Positions 1-6,270 of a stretch of DNA of 14,373 nucleotides are shown here, in pieces. The notes under the pieces were generated by a model. That model was not told where the DNA came from. It did not search any database and saw only the letters and a list, made by a program, of their open reading frames with translations. Location: assembly GCA_036501535.1 (NCBI GenBank), contig DASYAE010000126.1, forward strand, positions 1 through 14,373, read 5' to 3'. A program made the position numbers and the translations under genes. This DNA comes from DASYAE01 sp036501535. Lineage in GTDB: Bacteria > Actinomycetota > Actinomycetes > Streptomycetales > Catenulisporaceae. Numbering within the stretch: position 1 is the stretch's first letter; each line of letters opens with the position of its first letter.

Positions 1-408
1 CCGCGCCCGATCGATCCCCTGTACCACTACGGAGAACCGTCCGCAGCACGCCACATCAAGCCACCGCGCGACAGCGGCGAGCCGATCGAGGTGGCCGACT
101 GGGTGCCGAGCATCACTGCTGAGACGCTCAGGCAGCGCAAGGCGTCGAAGGCCTGTCCGTGCGGCGTCACCACCGGGGTCAGACAGTTCATTTCCGGCTA
201 TCTGTGCCCGGCCCACGCACCGGCGATCCCGGTGCCGCCGCGGTTCGCGCCGGACGCCCCTCGTGCGCATCCGCTCCTGTGGCACATCGAGGGAACATTC
301 GCCTGGCCCCCGACCGAGACCGGCCGCTGCGCACGCTGCTCAGCGCCCTGCCACAGGTATGGCACCGGGGGCAACCCCCTGTGCGAACGCTGCAAAGCTC
401 AGCTCTGA
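1..408 (+). CDS. Small cysteine-rich (putative zinc-ribbon) protein, 5' end outside window
   Basis: The reading frame is open from base 1, so the gene probably starts upstream. A GTG at 91 would give 105 residues, but the upstream in-frame residues (for example DPLYHYGEPSAARHIK) look like genuine protein and no Shine-Dalgarno precedes the GTG. Counting from the GTG, a first cluster CPCG (about 22-25) is followed by CPAH (about 39-42). A second cluster, CARC-x3-C then CERC, lies at about 80-102. This Cys/His spacing suggests one or two structural zinc sites. Small proteins of this kind are common near integrative elements and phages of actinomycetes, but that is a general impression and no family is recognised. 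It converges on the minus-strand cassette to its right, across a hairpin at 514-538. Function unknown. Confidence 0.55.
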   Translation, partial: PRPIDPLYHYGEPSAARHIKPPRDSGEPIEVADWVPSITAETLRQRKASKACPCGVTTGVRQFISGYLCPAHAPAIPVPPRFAPDAPRAHPLLWHIEGTFAWPPTETGRCARCSAPCHRYGTGGNPLCERCKAQL

Positions 409-513
409 TCTGACTGTCGGAGGTGGCCTCGCCGGCCGCAATCCATTGACCTCAGGGGCGGCGCAATCCGGGCGGGCGACCCGGCTGCCGGATCCCGCAG
501 TCCAGGCGATGAA

Positions 514-538
514 CGCCGCCGCCCCGTGAACGGCGGCG
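514..538. terminator. GC-rich hairpin between convergent genes
   Basis: CGCCGCCG (514-521) and CGGCGGCG (531-538) form a perfect 8-bp inverted repeat with a 9-nt loop. It lies 11 nt past the stop codon of the minus-strand nuclease-like gene and about 105 nt past the end of the + strand gene, so it could end transcription from both sides. There is no U-tract, which is usual for actinobacterial hairpin terminators. The rest of 409-549 shows nothing else. Confidence 0.45.
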
Positions 539-549
539 GTCGGCCCCGC

Positions 550-1467
550 TCAGGAATTCGACGAGTTGTCGATCGCCCGCCTCACCATCGCCGCGGCGAT
601 GTTCTTTTTGAGCGCGTCGATCTTGCCCTCCAGGTAATTGATCGTCGACGGCTTGGCGTCGTTGAAGACGTCGTTCGGATTCTTGACGTCGTTCTCCAGC
701 GCAGCCAACCCGACGATCTGGGCATCGACCGTCATTTCATCCGTGATGCAGTTGTGCGGATACATGTTTCCCCACGGGTTCCCGGTCATCTCGATCGTGA
801 CCTGGATGCCGAGGCCCATCGCGGTGAAGTAGCCGACCCCGTTCTTCGGGTTGAACGAGACAAGGTCCTGATAGATCCCGTAGAGCGTGTTCCGCGCGTT
901 CTTGACGTTCGAGTCGAACGCCTTCTGGTTGGTATTGGCCCCGGAAGTAAGAATGGTCATGTTGTCCGCGCTGTCCTCGCCCCCGAAATCAGCATTCAGC
1001 ATATGCCCGGAATAGAAGGTCATGCCGTGATAGTTCGCCTTGACGTCGTCCAACGCTTTCGGGTAGGTCGCCGAGGCGTTGGTCCCCATCTCGCCGAACT
1101 GCTGCTTGGGGCCCAGCGTGATCTCGATCTTCTGACAGCCCTTGTAGCCTCCCCCGGCCGGCGCGCCGGCGGGGTCGGCGAAGGGGGTGGGATGGAAGGC
1201 CCGGATGACTTCGAACTGTTCGAGATCGATCGCCGGCGCCGAGAAATACCGCACCGAGCTGTACAGCTCCGCGGCGATGTCCGCCTTGGTCCTGCCCTTG
1301 ACCCGGTTCCTCCCGTCGGTGTCGAGCTTCTTCTTCCCCGTGTTCCGCTTCTTGGTCCGGGCGGCCTGCTCCTCCTCCTTGTCGCTGTCGTAGTCGTCGT
1401 CCGCATCCTGCTTGTAGTCATCGTCATCGTCGTCGTCATCGCTCGGACGGCGCCTCTTCGGGGTCAT
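550..1467 (-). CDS. Putative DNA/RNA non-specific endonuclease-like protein with acidic, disordered N-terminus
   Basis: Protein of 305 residues. The ATG at 1467 has GGAG six nt upstream. Residues 1-60 are low complexity: a basic PKRRRP start, an uninterrupted run of eight Asp, further D/E/K-rich sequence, then a Lys/Arg-rich stretch. The folded part begins near residue 60. In its middle, SGHMLNADFGG is followed by DNMTILTSGANTNQKAF. This resembles the core of DNA/RNA non-specific (His-Me finger) endonucleases, in which a histidine in a (DR)GH motif is followed by an Asn-rich metal-binding helix. The match is by eye. The canonical DR before GH is replaced, and the about 100-residue C-terminal part is unfamiliar. 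GC is low for the window (hand counts 31/60 at 901-960 and 35/60 at 961-1020), suggesting transfer. It is last in a three-gene cassette, 32 nt after the gene before it. It could be a secreted or delivered nuclease effector, which is inference; no signal peptide is seen. Confidence 0.5.
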   Translation of the reverse strand: MTPKRRRPSDDDDDDDDYKQDADDDYDSDKEEEQAARTKKRNTGKKKLDTDGRNRVKGRTKADIAAELYSSVRYFSAPAIDLEQFEVIRAFHPTPFADPAGAPAGGGYKGCQKIEITLGPKQQFGEMGTNASATYPKALDDVKANYHGMTFYSGHMLNADFGGEDSADNMTILTSGANTNQKAFDSNVKNARNTLYGIYQDLVSFNPKNGVGYFTAMGLGIQVTIEMTGNPWGNMYPHNCITDEMTVDAQIVGLAALENDVKNPNDVFNDAKPSTINYLEGKIDALKKNIAAAMVRRAIDNSSNS

Positions 1468-1499
1468 GTCTTACTCCACTCGCTCTCGGCGCCGACGTC

Positions 1500-2138
1500 C
1501 TATGCAGCCTTCTGCATGGCTTCCCACACCTCCGGATAGATGAAGACTTTGGTGAGCCGCTCCTTCTCAGAGCCGTCCAGTGCTTTGCCCGAGAGCAGAT
1601 GCTCGAACTCGTGGTTCAACTCGTCCAGAATCTCGTCGAGAATCTCTCGGGAGACGGCCTCCGCGTAACTCTTGGCCTCGTCGATGTCGGCGAAGTCCTC
1701 CTCCGGTTCCTCGTCCGCCGGAGCCGTCGCCGTGCCGGCGGGCCCGCCGTCCGACGACAGCAGTTCCACCGCCTCCACCGTCATCAACTCCCGAGGCGCC
1801 CCGGCCGCGGGGTCGGACGGGCCCGGGGGCATTGTCGACCGAGTCGACGACGCCGTCGGGTATTCGTTCAGCAGCAGCTGAGCGATCTCGTGGGACGACA
1901 TGCCGCCGAAGCTCTGCAGCATGCCGGATGCGCTCGGCGCCGACAGCAACGGCACGGCGAGCTCTTCGACGGCGGTGTCCACGTACGTCTGCACGTCTTC
2001 CATGGACAGTCCGATATCGGAATCGAACGAGGAGTCGCCCGGGGCGTTCGTCTGCGACAGCTGCGACTGCGACCCCGGCAGGTCCCAACTGGCGTTCTGG
2101 CTCTGCGAAAGGCCGAACTCCGGTGTAGACGTCATCAC
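1500..2138 (-). CDS. Acidic protein of unknown function (middle gene of cassette)
   Basis: Not recognised. About 212 residues. The start is GTG at 2138 or ATG at 2135; GGAAGG lies 5 or 8 nt upstream respectively, so either is possible. The N-terminal 40 residues are rich in Ser, Gln and Asn and look disordered. A helical segment at about 45-90 (SMEDVQTYVDTAVEELAVPL) precedes a Pro/Ala/Ser linker. A strongly acidic helical C-terminal part (about 140-212) contains EAVSREILDEILDELNHEFE and ends in KVFIYPEVWEAMQKAA. No signal peptide or membrane segment is visible. It starts 13 nt after the stop of the repeat protein and ends 32 nt before the nuclease-like gene, so the three are probably co-transcribed. 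The acidic character would suit a binding partner or inhibitor of the basic nuclease-like protein, but the order and length do not prove this. Confidence 0.6.
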   Translation of the reverse strand: MMTSTPEFGLSQSQNASWDLPGSQSQLSQTNAPGDSSFDSDIGLSMEDVQTYVDTAVEELAVPLLSAPSASGMLQSFGGMSSHEIAQLLLNEYPTASSTRSTMPPGPSDPAAGAPRELMTVEAVELLSSDGGPAGTATAPADEEPEEDFADIDEAKSYAEAVSREILDEILDELNHEFEHLLSGKALDGSEKERLTKVFIYPEVWEAMQKAA

Positions 2139-2151
2139 ACAGCCCTTCCGT

Positions 2152-2896
2152 TCACGCCGCGACCGCGCTCGCTATCGCGTGCGCCGTGCCGTCCACAACC
2201 CTTCGCCTGATCTCCTGGACCAGCCGCTCACCGCCCCGGTCGACGACAGCCGGGTCCAGCTTCGACAGAACCTGCGCCACCGCAAGGTCGACGGCCTGGC
2301 TTCTGAGCATTCGCGCCGCGTCCCGCCGCTGCCGTTCGGCCGCCGACCCGCCTGCCGCGGCCTCGGCAGCCCCGTCCCCGGCGCCCGGCGCGGTGGCGCT
2401 CAGGCGCATTTCCGCCTCGGCCTGCGTCATCCAGACGGCGCTTGGAGCCGGCGTGGCATTCGGTGCGCCCTCCGTCCACTGATAAGCCTCGGCACTGCGG
2501 TCGTAGCGGTACCACATGCCGTAGGTCTCGTCGAACTTCGGCTCGGTGAACTGCTCCGCCCCAGCTGTCCCGGCCGCACCGACATCGGCGCGTGAAGCGG
2601 AGAACTCGGTCTGGCCCAACCAGGTGCCCGGGGGAGCGCGGGTCCTCCCACTCGTAGACGTTGCTGCGGTAGTCGAGCCGATAGCGCGCTCCTGCCTGCG
2701 CGTCCGTCTGCGGGGCCGAATAGCGGCGTCGTTGCGCCGCCTCCTGCCCGGTCATCCACTGCGTGCGGTCGTCGACCGGCGTTCTGCCCGCGTCGTCGGT
2801 CTGAGCCCATTGATAGGCCTTGGCGCCGTAGTCGTAGCGACGCCACATGACGCGGACCGGCCCGCGATTTGATGCGCACAACAGGCGACACGGCAC
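2152..2896 (-). pseudogene. Three-repeat aromatic (YD-x5-Y-x-W) protein, interrupted by a 1-nt frameshift
   Basis: Two overlapping minus-strand frames encode parts of one protein: 2896 (GTG) or 2848 (ATG) down to about 2630, then 2630 down to 2152. Removing one base from the CCC/GGGGG run at 2627-2634 joins them into about 231 residues from the ATG, or 247 from the GTG. The downstream half alone could start only at a TTG (2619) without a Shine-Dalgarno, so it is not an independent gene. Numbered from the ATG, three repeats appear at residues 1-36, 54-82 and 111-145. Each has R[YL]D, then Y[QE]W with fixed spacing (YD-x5-Y-x-W), then W[ML]xQxE or W[ML]xxQE after 9-17 residues. The repeat is not a family I can name; the aromatic spacing suggests a short beta-hairpin module. 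A helical C-terminus follows, rich in Ala, Arg and Val. Neither start has a good ribosome site, so the 5' end may also be damaged. Confidence 0.6.
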
Positions 2897-2920
2897 CGTA
2901 CTGATACGGCACCGTACGGT
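2890..2920. repeat. Direct repeat and palindrome upstream of the cassette
   Basis: ACGGCACCGTAC occurs at 2890-2901 and again at 2906-2917, 4 bp apart, so the unit is 16 bp. The second copy runs into a perfect 10-bp palindrome, ACCGTACGGT (2911-2920). The block lies 42-72 nt upstream of the ATG at 2848, where a promoter or operator of the minus-strand cassette would be expected. Regulatory use is inferred; no -10/-35 pair was convincing here. Confidence 0.4.
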
Positions 2921-2985
2921 GAATGGGGCCGGGTGGAGGCGGACTTACGGCGGTATAGCGGAATAGAGGCAGGCGCTTCAGGCGG

Positions 2986-3819
2986 TCAGCCGGCGTGGAT
3001 GTGGTCGACGACGTTGCGCATGTCGCGTCCGGCCGCGCCCTCGGCCGCGGCGGTGCGCAGCCAGTCGCGGGCGGCCGCCAGTTGGGGCAGGGCGGCTGCG
3101 TCCGTGGCGAGCGTCAGGTCCTTCGCCGCGAGTGAGACGTCGAAGTCGCCCTCGGTGCCGCGGATCCTCTGGACACTGCCGACGAGCGGTCCGCCGGCGA
3201 GCCCGTCCATGGCGACATCGCGCGACACGCCCAGCGCCTCGGCCAGCGCGAGCACCTCGCCGACCAGGGTGACCCCGGCGAGCGCCGCGCTGATGAGCAC
3301 CAGTTTGCGGGCCGCGCCGGACCCCGCCTCGCCGCAGTTCACCACGCGGCCGAAGGTGCCGAGCAGCTCCTCCACCCGGCCGACGTCGCCGCCCGCCAGG
3401 ACGGTGAGCTCTCCCCTGGCGGCCGGGCCGACGCTGCCCATCACCGGCGCGTCGACGAAGCCCGTCCCGGCCGGCAGCCGGGCCTTGAGCGCCAGCACGG
3501 CCCCGGGCCCGACGGTGGACATCTCCACCAGGCATGCCGACGGCCGGATGGTGCGGGCCACGCCTTCCGCACCGAACAGGACCGCTTCGAGTGCGGCAGG
3601 GTCGGCGAGCATCGTGATGACGACGTCGGCCCGGTCGGCGGCCTCGGCCGGCGTGGGCGCGGCTACAGCGCCTGCCGCCACCAGCGGTTGCGTACGCTCG
3701 GCCGTCCGGTTCCACACGACCAGCTCGTGTTCGTGTTCGTGCTCGTGTTCGTGTTCGAGCAGGCGCCGGGCCATCGGCGCGCCCATCCGGCCGAGTCCGA
3801 GAAAGGCGATACGGCTCAC
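2986..3819 (-). CDS. NAD(P)-dependent beta-hydroxyacid dehydrogenase family protein (3-hydroxyisobutyrate dehydrogenase-like)
   Basis: Cytoplasmic, 277 residues, near the family's usual 280-300. The start is taken as GTG 3819: its GTGA overlaps the stop of the IclR gene, and GGAGG lies 5 nt upstream. An ATG at 3831 would add four residues. The N-terminal Rossmann motif GLGRMG is at 8-13 and VVWNRT follows the second strand. The substrate-binding segment DAPVMGSVGPAARG (about 123-136) replaces the usual DAPVSGG. The catalytic lysine is K172 in GSGAARKLVLIS, but the asparagine normally four residues later is Ile176. Family members oxidise or reduce beta-hydroxyacids or related semialdehydes with NAD(P). 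Between helix A and strand B lies an unusual Glu-His repeat (about residues 22-33), encoded by a hexanucleotide repeat. It is the last gene of the leftward catabolic operon. Substrate unknown; the altered residues make activity less certain. Confidence 0.85.
   Translation of the reverse strand: MSRIAFLGLGRMGAPMARRLLEHEHEHEHEHELVVWNRTAERTQPLVAAGAVAAPTPAEAADRADVVITMLADPAALEAVLFGAEGVARTIRPSACLVEMSTVGPGAVLALKARLPAGTGFVDAPVMGSVGPAARGELTVLAGGDVGRVEELLGTFGRVVNCGEAGSGAARKLVLISAALAGVTLVGEVLALAEALGVSRDVAMDGLAGGPLVGSVQRIRGTEGDFDVSLAAKDLTLATDAAALPQLAAARDWLRTAAAEGAAGRDMRNVVDHIHAG
3724..3759. repeat. Hexanucleotide tandem repeat encoding (EH)5E
   Basis: Six consecutive 6-nt units, CTCGTG or TTCGTG with a final TTCGAG, run without interruption. 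Units 4-6 repeat units 1-3 (an 18-nt duplication with one change). On the minus strand they encode alternating Glu and His within the dehydrogenase, where relatives usually have only a short turn before strand B (for example AGHEL). This is a candidate slipped-strand length polymorphism; changes by whole units keep the frame. Confidence 0.8.
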
Positions 3820-4616
3820 GGCGTCCTCCATCCGGGTACTTCACGCGGAGCGCCCAGACGGGCGCTGATCTGCCGGGCGGCGCGCCGCACCGCATCGGCC
3901 GTCGCAGGGATCTGGGATTCGTCGATGCGCGAGTCGGGGCCTGAGACGCTGATGCTGGCCACGACCGTGCCGGTCTGGTCGAAGACCGGGGCGGCCACAC
4001 AGCACAGGTGCCGCTCCAGTTCCTCGCGGTCCACGGCATAGCCGCGTCGTCGCACGGCGGCCAGTTCGTCCTTGAGCGCGGTGAGCTGCGTGATCGTCCG
4101 CTCGGTCCGGGCCTCGAGCCGTGGACCGGGGTAGCGTGCCTCGATGCCCGCGCCGTCCAGCCCCGCCAGCAGCGCCTTCCCCATGGAGCTGCAGTGCGCG
4201 GGCGAGCGCTTGCCCACCCAGGAGTGCATTCTGACGGTCTGCCAGCCGTCGATCACCTCGACCGTGACGGCTTCGCCGCCCTCGAGCACGGCCAGGTGCC
4301 CTGTCTCGCCGAGCTGCGCCACCAGGTCCTGGAGGTACGGCAGGGCGGCCCGGCGGATCTCGCCGCCGGAGACCACGAGCTCGCCGAGCGCGGCCAGCTT
4401 GCCGGACAGCCGGTACCGCCCGGGGTCTCCGGTCGGCTCCAGGTATCCGGCGACCGCGAGCGTGGCCGCGAGCCGGGACGTGGTGGACCGGTGCAGGCCG
4501 AGCTGCTGCGCCATCTCGCCGATGCCGATCTCGGTCCGGTCGCGCCCGTACATGTCCAGGATCTCCAATCCATGCAGGAGCGAGCCGACCAGTCCCTTCG
4601 CCGTGTCCGTCGTCAT
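3816..4616 (-). CDS. IclR-family transcriptional regulator
   Basis: DNA-binding regulator of 266 residues, the usual IclR length. The start is taken as ATG 4616, four nt after the stop of the upstream flavoprotein gene; GTG 4640 would overlap that gene and add eight residues. No strong Shine-Dalgarno is present, so translation may depend on coupling. The N-terminal winged helix-turn-helix spans about 10-70, with the recognition part in IGEMAQQLGLHRSTTSRL. The C-terminal ligand-binding domain follows (about 80-260), with typical segments SPAHCSSMGKALLAGL, GYAVDREE and CCVAAPVFDQTGTVVASISV. IclR proteins bind small metabolites, often carboxylic or aromatic acids, and repress or activate adjacent catabolic genes. 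Sitting fourth in the leftward operon, it probably controls the divergent spacer at 8558-8669 and so both arms of the cluster (inference). Confidence 0.93.
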   Translation of the reverse strand: MTTDTAKGLVGSLLHGLEILDMYGRDRTEIGIGEMAQQLGLHRSTTSRLAATLAVAGYLEPTGDPGRYRLSGKLAALGELVVSGGEIRRAALPYLQDLVAQLGETGHLAVLEGGEAVTVEVIDGWQTVRMHSWVGKRSPAHCSSMGKALLAGLDGAGIEARYPGPRLEARTERTITQLTALKDELAAVRRRGYAVDREELERHLCCVAAPVFDQTGTVVASISVSGPDSRIDESQIPATADAVRRAARQISARLGAPREVPGWRTP

Positions 4617-4620
4617 GGGA

Positions 4621-6270
4621 TCAGCGTACGGACCGCGCACCCGCCGCCGCGTGCAGACCGGCCCGATACCCCATCGTCATGCCTACGGCGAGCGTGGCGC
4701 CCGGGCCCGGGTATCCGTCGGAGGTCCAGAATGCCGCGGTGTTGCCGACGGCGTAGAGCCCGAGGATCGGATCGCCGCCGCGGCCCTGGACAACGCCGTG
4801 GGTGTCGGTGACCGGTCCGCCCTTGGTCCCGATGGTGCCCGCCAACACCTCGACGGCGAAGTAGGGCGCCTCGTCGATAGGCCCGATGGAGCCGTTCGGG
4901 CGAATGGCCGGGTCACCGCAGAATCGCTCGTAAGCGTTCTCACCCCTCCCGAAGTCCGGATCGGCCCCGCTCGCGCATCCTTCGTTCCACCGGCTGACGG
5001 TGTTCTCCAATACGTCCGGGTCGACTCCGATCCGGGCCGCCAGTCCGGCGAGCGAGGCGCCGTGCGCGATCCAGTCGGGCACCGGGCCCTCGCGGTCAAG
5101 GCCGGGAAGCGGGTACCGGTCCCGATATGCGGCATCGAAGACGAGGTGGACCTTTCCGGCCTGGGCGTGCAGGGCCTTGCCGATCTCGTTGTACGGCAGC
5201 GCCTCGTCGACGAAGCGGCGGCCTGCGGCGTTCACCATGATCTGGCGCGGCAGGCCGCGCTCGCGGATGAGCGAGCGGTAGAACTGCTCGCCGCCCAGGT
5301 TCTCGCCGGGGATGGCCATCATCGGCATCCACCAGCCCTCGGACAGGTTGTCGAGGCGCGCTCCTGCCCGCTCGGCGATGCGCAGCCCGTCACCGGTATT
5401 GCTCGGCGGCGCCCCGCTGGCACGCTGCGCGCGGGGGTGGAACCTGCCGCGCAGCTCACGGTCCCAGTCGAAGCCGCCGGTGGCGAGGATTACGCTGTGC
5501 GCCGCGATCCGAGTCTCCTGGCCGGAGCGCTGGATCTCGAGCGATGCGCTGGCGCGCGTCGGCTGGTTCTCCGTCATCTCCGTCAGCTCAATCCCGGTCA
5601 GGCGGACGCCTGCGAGCACCCGGACACCTGCTTTCTCGGCACCGTGCAGAAGCGCCGCCACCAGTGCCACGCCGCCGGTTCGGATGCCGGTGCGCCGCCG
5701 TTCGTCGAGCAGCCGCCAGTCGTATCGGCCGGGATAGCGCAGGCGCTCCCACTCGGCGAAGGTCATCGGCAGGTAGCCCGGCGGCACGAGGACGTCCTGT
5801 ACCAGCGGGCTGAGACCGGCGGTGTCGAGGGGCTCGGCGTCCAGGGCGCGGCCGCCGACGGTGGCTCCCGGCCGGGACGGGAAGTAGTCCGGGTAGCCGG
5901 GGCAGGCCACGAATCTATGGGGGCTGTGCTGCTCGACGAAGCGCGCCATCCGGGGAGCGTCGCGCAGGAAGGCCTCGGTCATCTCCGGGTAGCGGTCGCT
6001 GAACAGGCCCTTGAGATAGGCGGCGCCGGCGTGCGGACCGTCGTCGTCTCCATCGCCGGCTGCCTGCAGATGGTTGCCGGGCACCCAGACGCGTCCGCCG
6101 GAGAGCGCCGTGGTGCCGCCCAGCTTCTCGGCGCGTTCCGCCACCAGCACCGTGGCGCCGTTCGCGGCTACGGCCAGCGCGGCGGTGAGCCCGGCTGCGC
6201 CACTGCCCGCCACCAGGACGTCGACCGACTCTGGCACCTGACTTGGCGGGTCCATCGGATCGGCGGTCAT
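4621..6270 (-). CDS. FAD-dependent oxidoreductase, 3-ketosteroid dehydrogenase / fumarate reductase flavoprotein-like
   Basis: 549 residues. The start is ATG 6270, whose ATGA overlaps the stop of the TIM-barrel gene; the frame stays open far upstream, but that part is shadow sequence. FAD-binding motif GSGAAG is at 22-27, with the ribose-binding Glu at 45 and LGGTTALSGG after it. A second FAD segment, HSVILATGGFDWD, lies mid-protein. The C-terminus has GTIGTKGGPVTD, GLYAVGNTAA and YPGPGATLAVGMTMGYRAG. This ending is typical of FAD_binding_2 proteins of the 3-ketosteroid dehydrogenase group, which add or remove hydrogens across a C-C bond next to a carbonyl. No other steroid-degradation genes are nearby, so a steroid substrate should not be assumed; enoate or enone reduction or desaturation in the local pathway is equally possible. 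No signal peptide is seen, so it is probably cytoplasmic. Third gene of the leftward operon. Confidence 0.88.
   Translation of the reverse strand: MTADPMDPPSQVPESVDVLVAGSGAAGLTAALAVAANGATVLVAERAEKLGGTTALSGGRVWVPGNHLQAAGDGDDDGPHAGAAYLKGLFSDRYPEMTEAFLRDAPRMARFVEQHSPHRFVACPGYPDYFPSRPGATVGGRALDAEPLDTAGLSPLVQDVLVPPGYLPMTFAEWERLRYPGRYDWRLLDERRRTGIRTGGVALVAALLHGAEKAGVRVLAGVRLTGIELTEMTENQPTRASASLEIQRSGQETRIAAHSVILATGGFDWDRELRGRFHPRAQRASGAPPSNTGDGLRIAERAGARLDNLSEGWWMPMMAIPGENLGGEQFYRSLIRERGLPRQIMVNAAGRRFVDEALPYNEIGKALHAQAGKVHLVFDAAYRDRYPLPGLDREGPVPDWIAHGASLAGLAARIGVDPDVLENTVSRWNEGCASGADPDFGRGENAYERFCGDPAIRPNGSIGPIDEAPYFAVEVLAGTIGTKGGPVTDTHGVVQGRGGDPILGLYAVGNTAAFWTSDGYPGPGATLAVGMTMGYRAGLHAAAGARSVR

Noticed and set aside
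1390..1440. FLAG-tag-like DYK-D sequence in the acidic leader
   Set aside because: The order is DYKQDADDD, not the epitope, and it lies in a naturally Asp-rich low-complexity region. Treated as coincidence.
526..1539. Long + strand frame opposite the nuclease-like gene
   Set aside because: Its product is Val/Arg/Leu-rich, with a hydrophobic run that is just the antisense of the poly-Asp codons. The minus-strand frame has a good ribosome site, a plausible fold and operon spacing.
3724..3759. CRISPR or regulatory repeat
   Set aside because: Units are 6 nt with no spacers and lie in-frame within a coding sequence. It is a simple codon repeat.
4621..6270. Steroid catabolism (kstD) assignment of the flavoprotein
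   Set aside because: Only the general FAD_binding_2/KstD-type ending is visible. No other steroid-ring genes are nearby, so no gene symbol is given.
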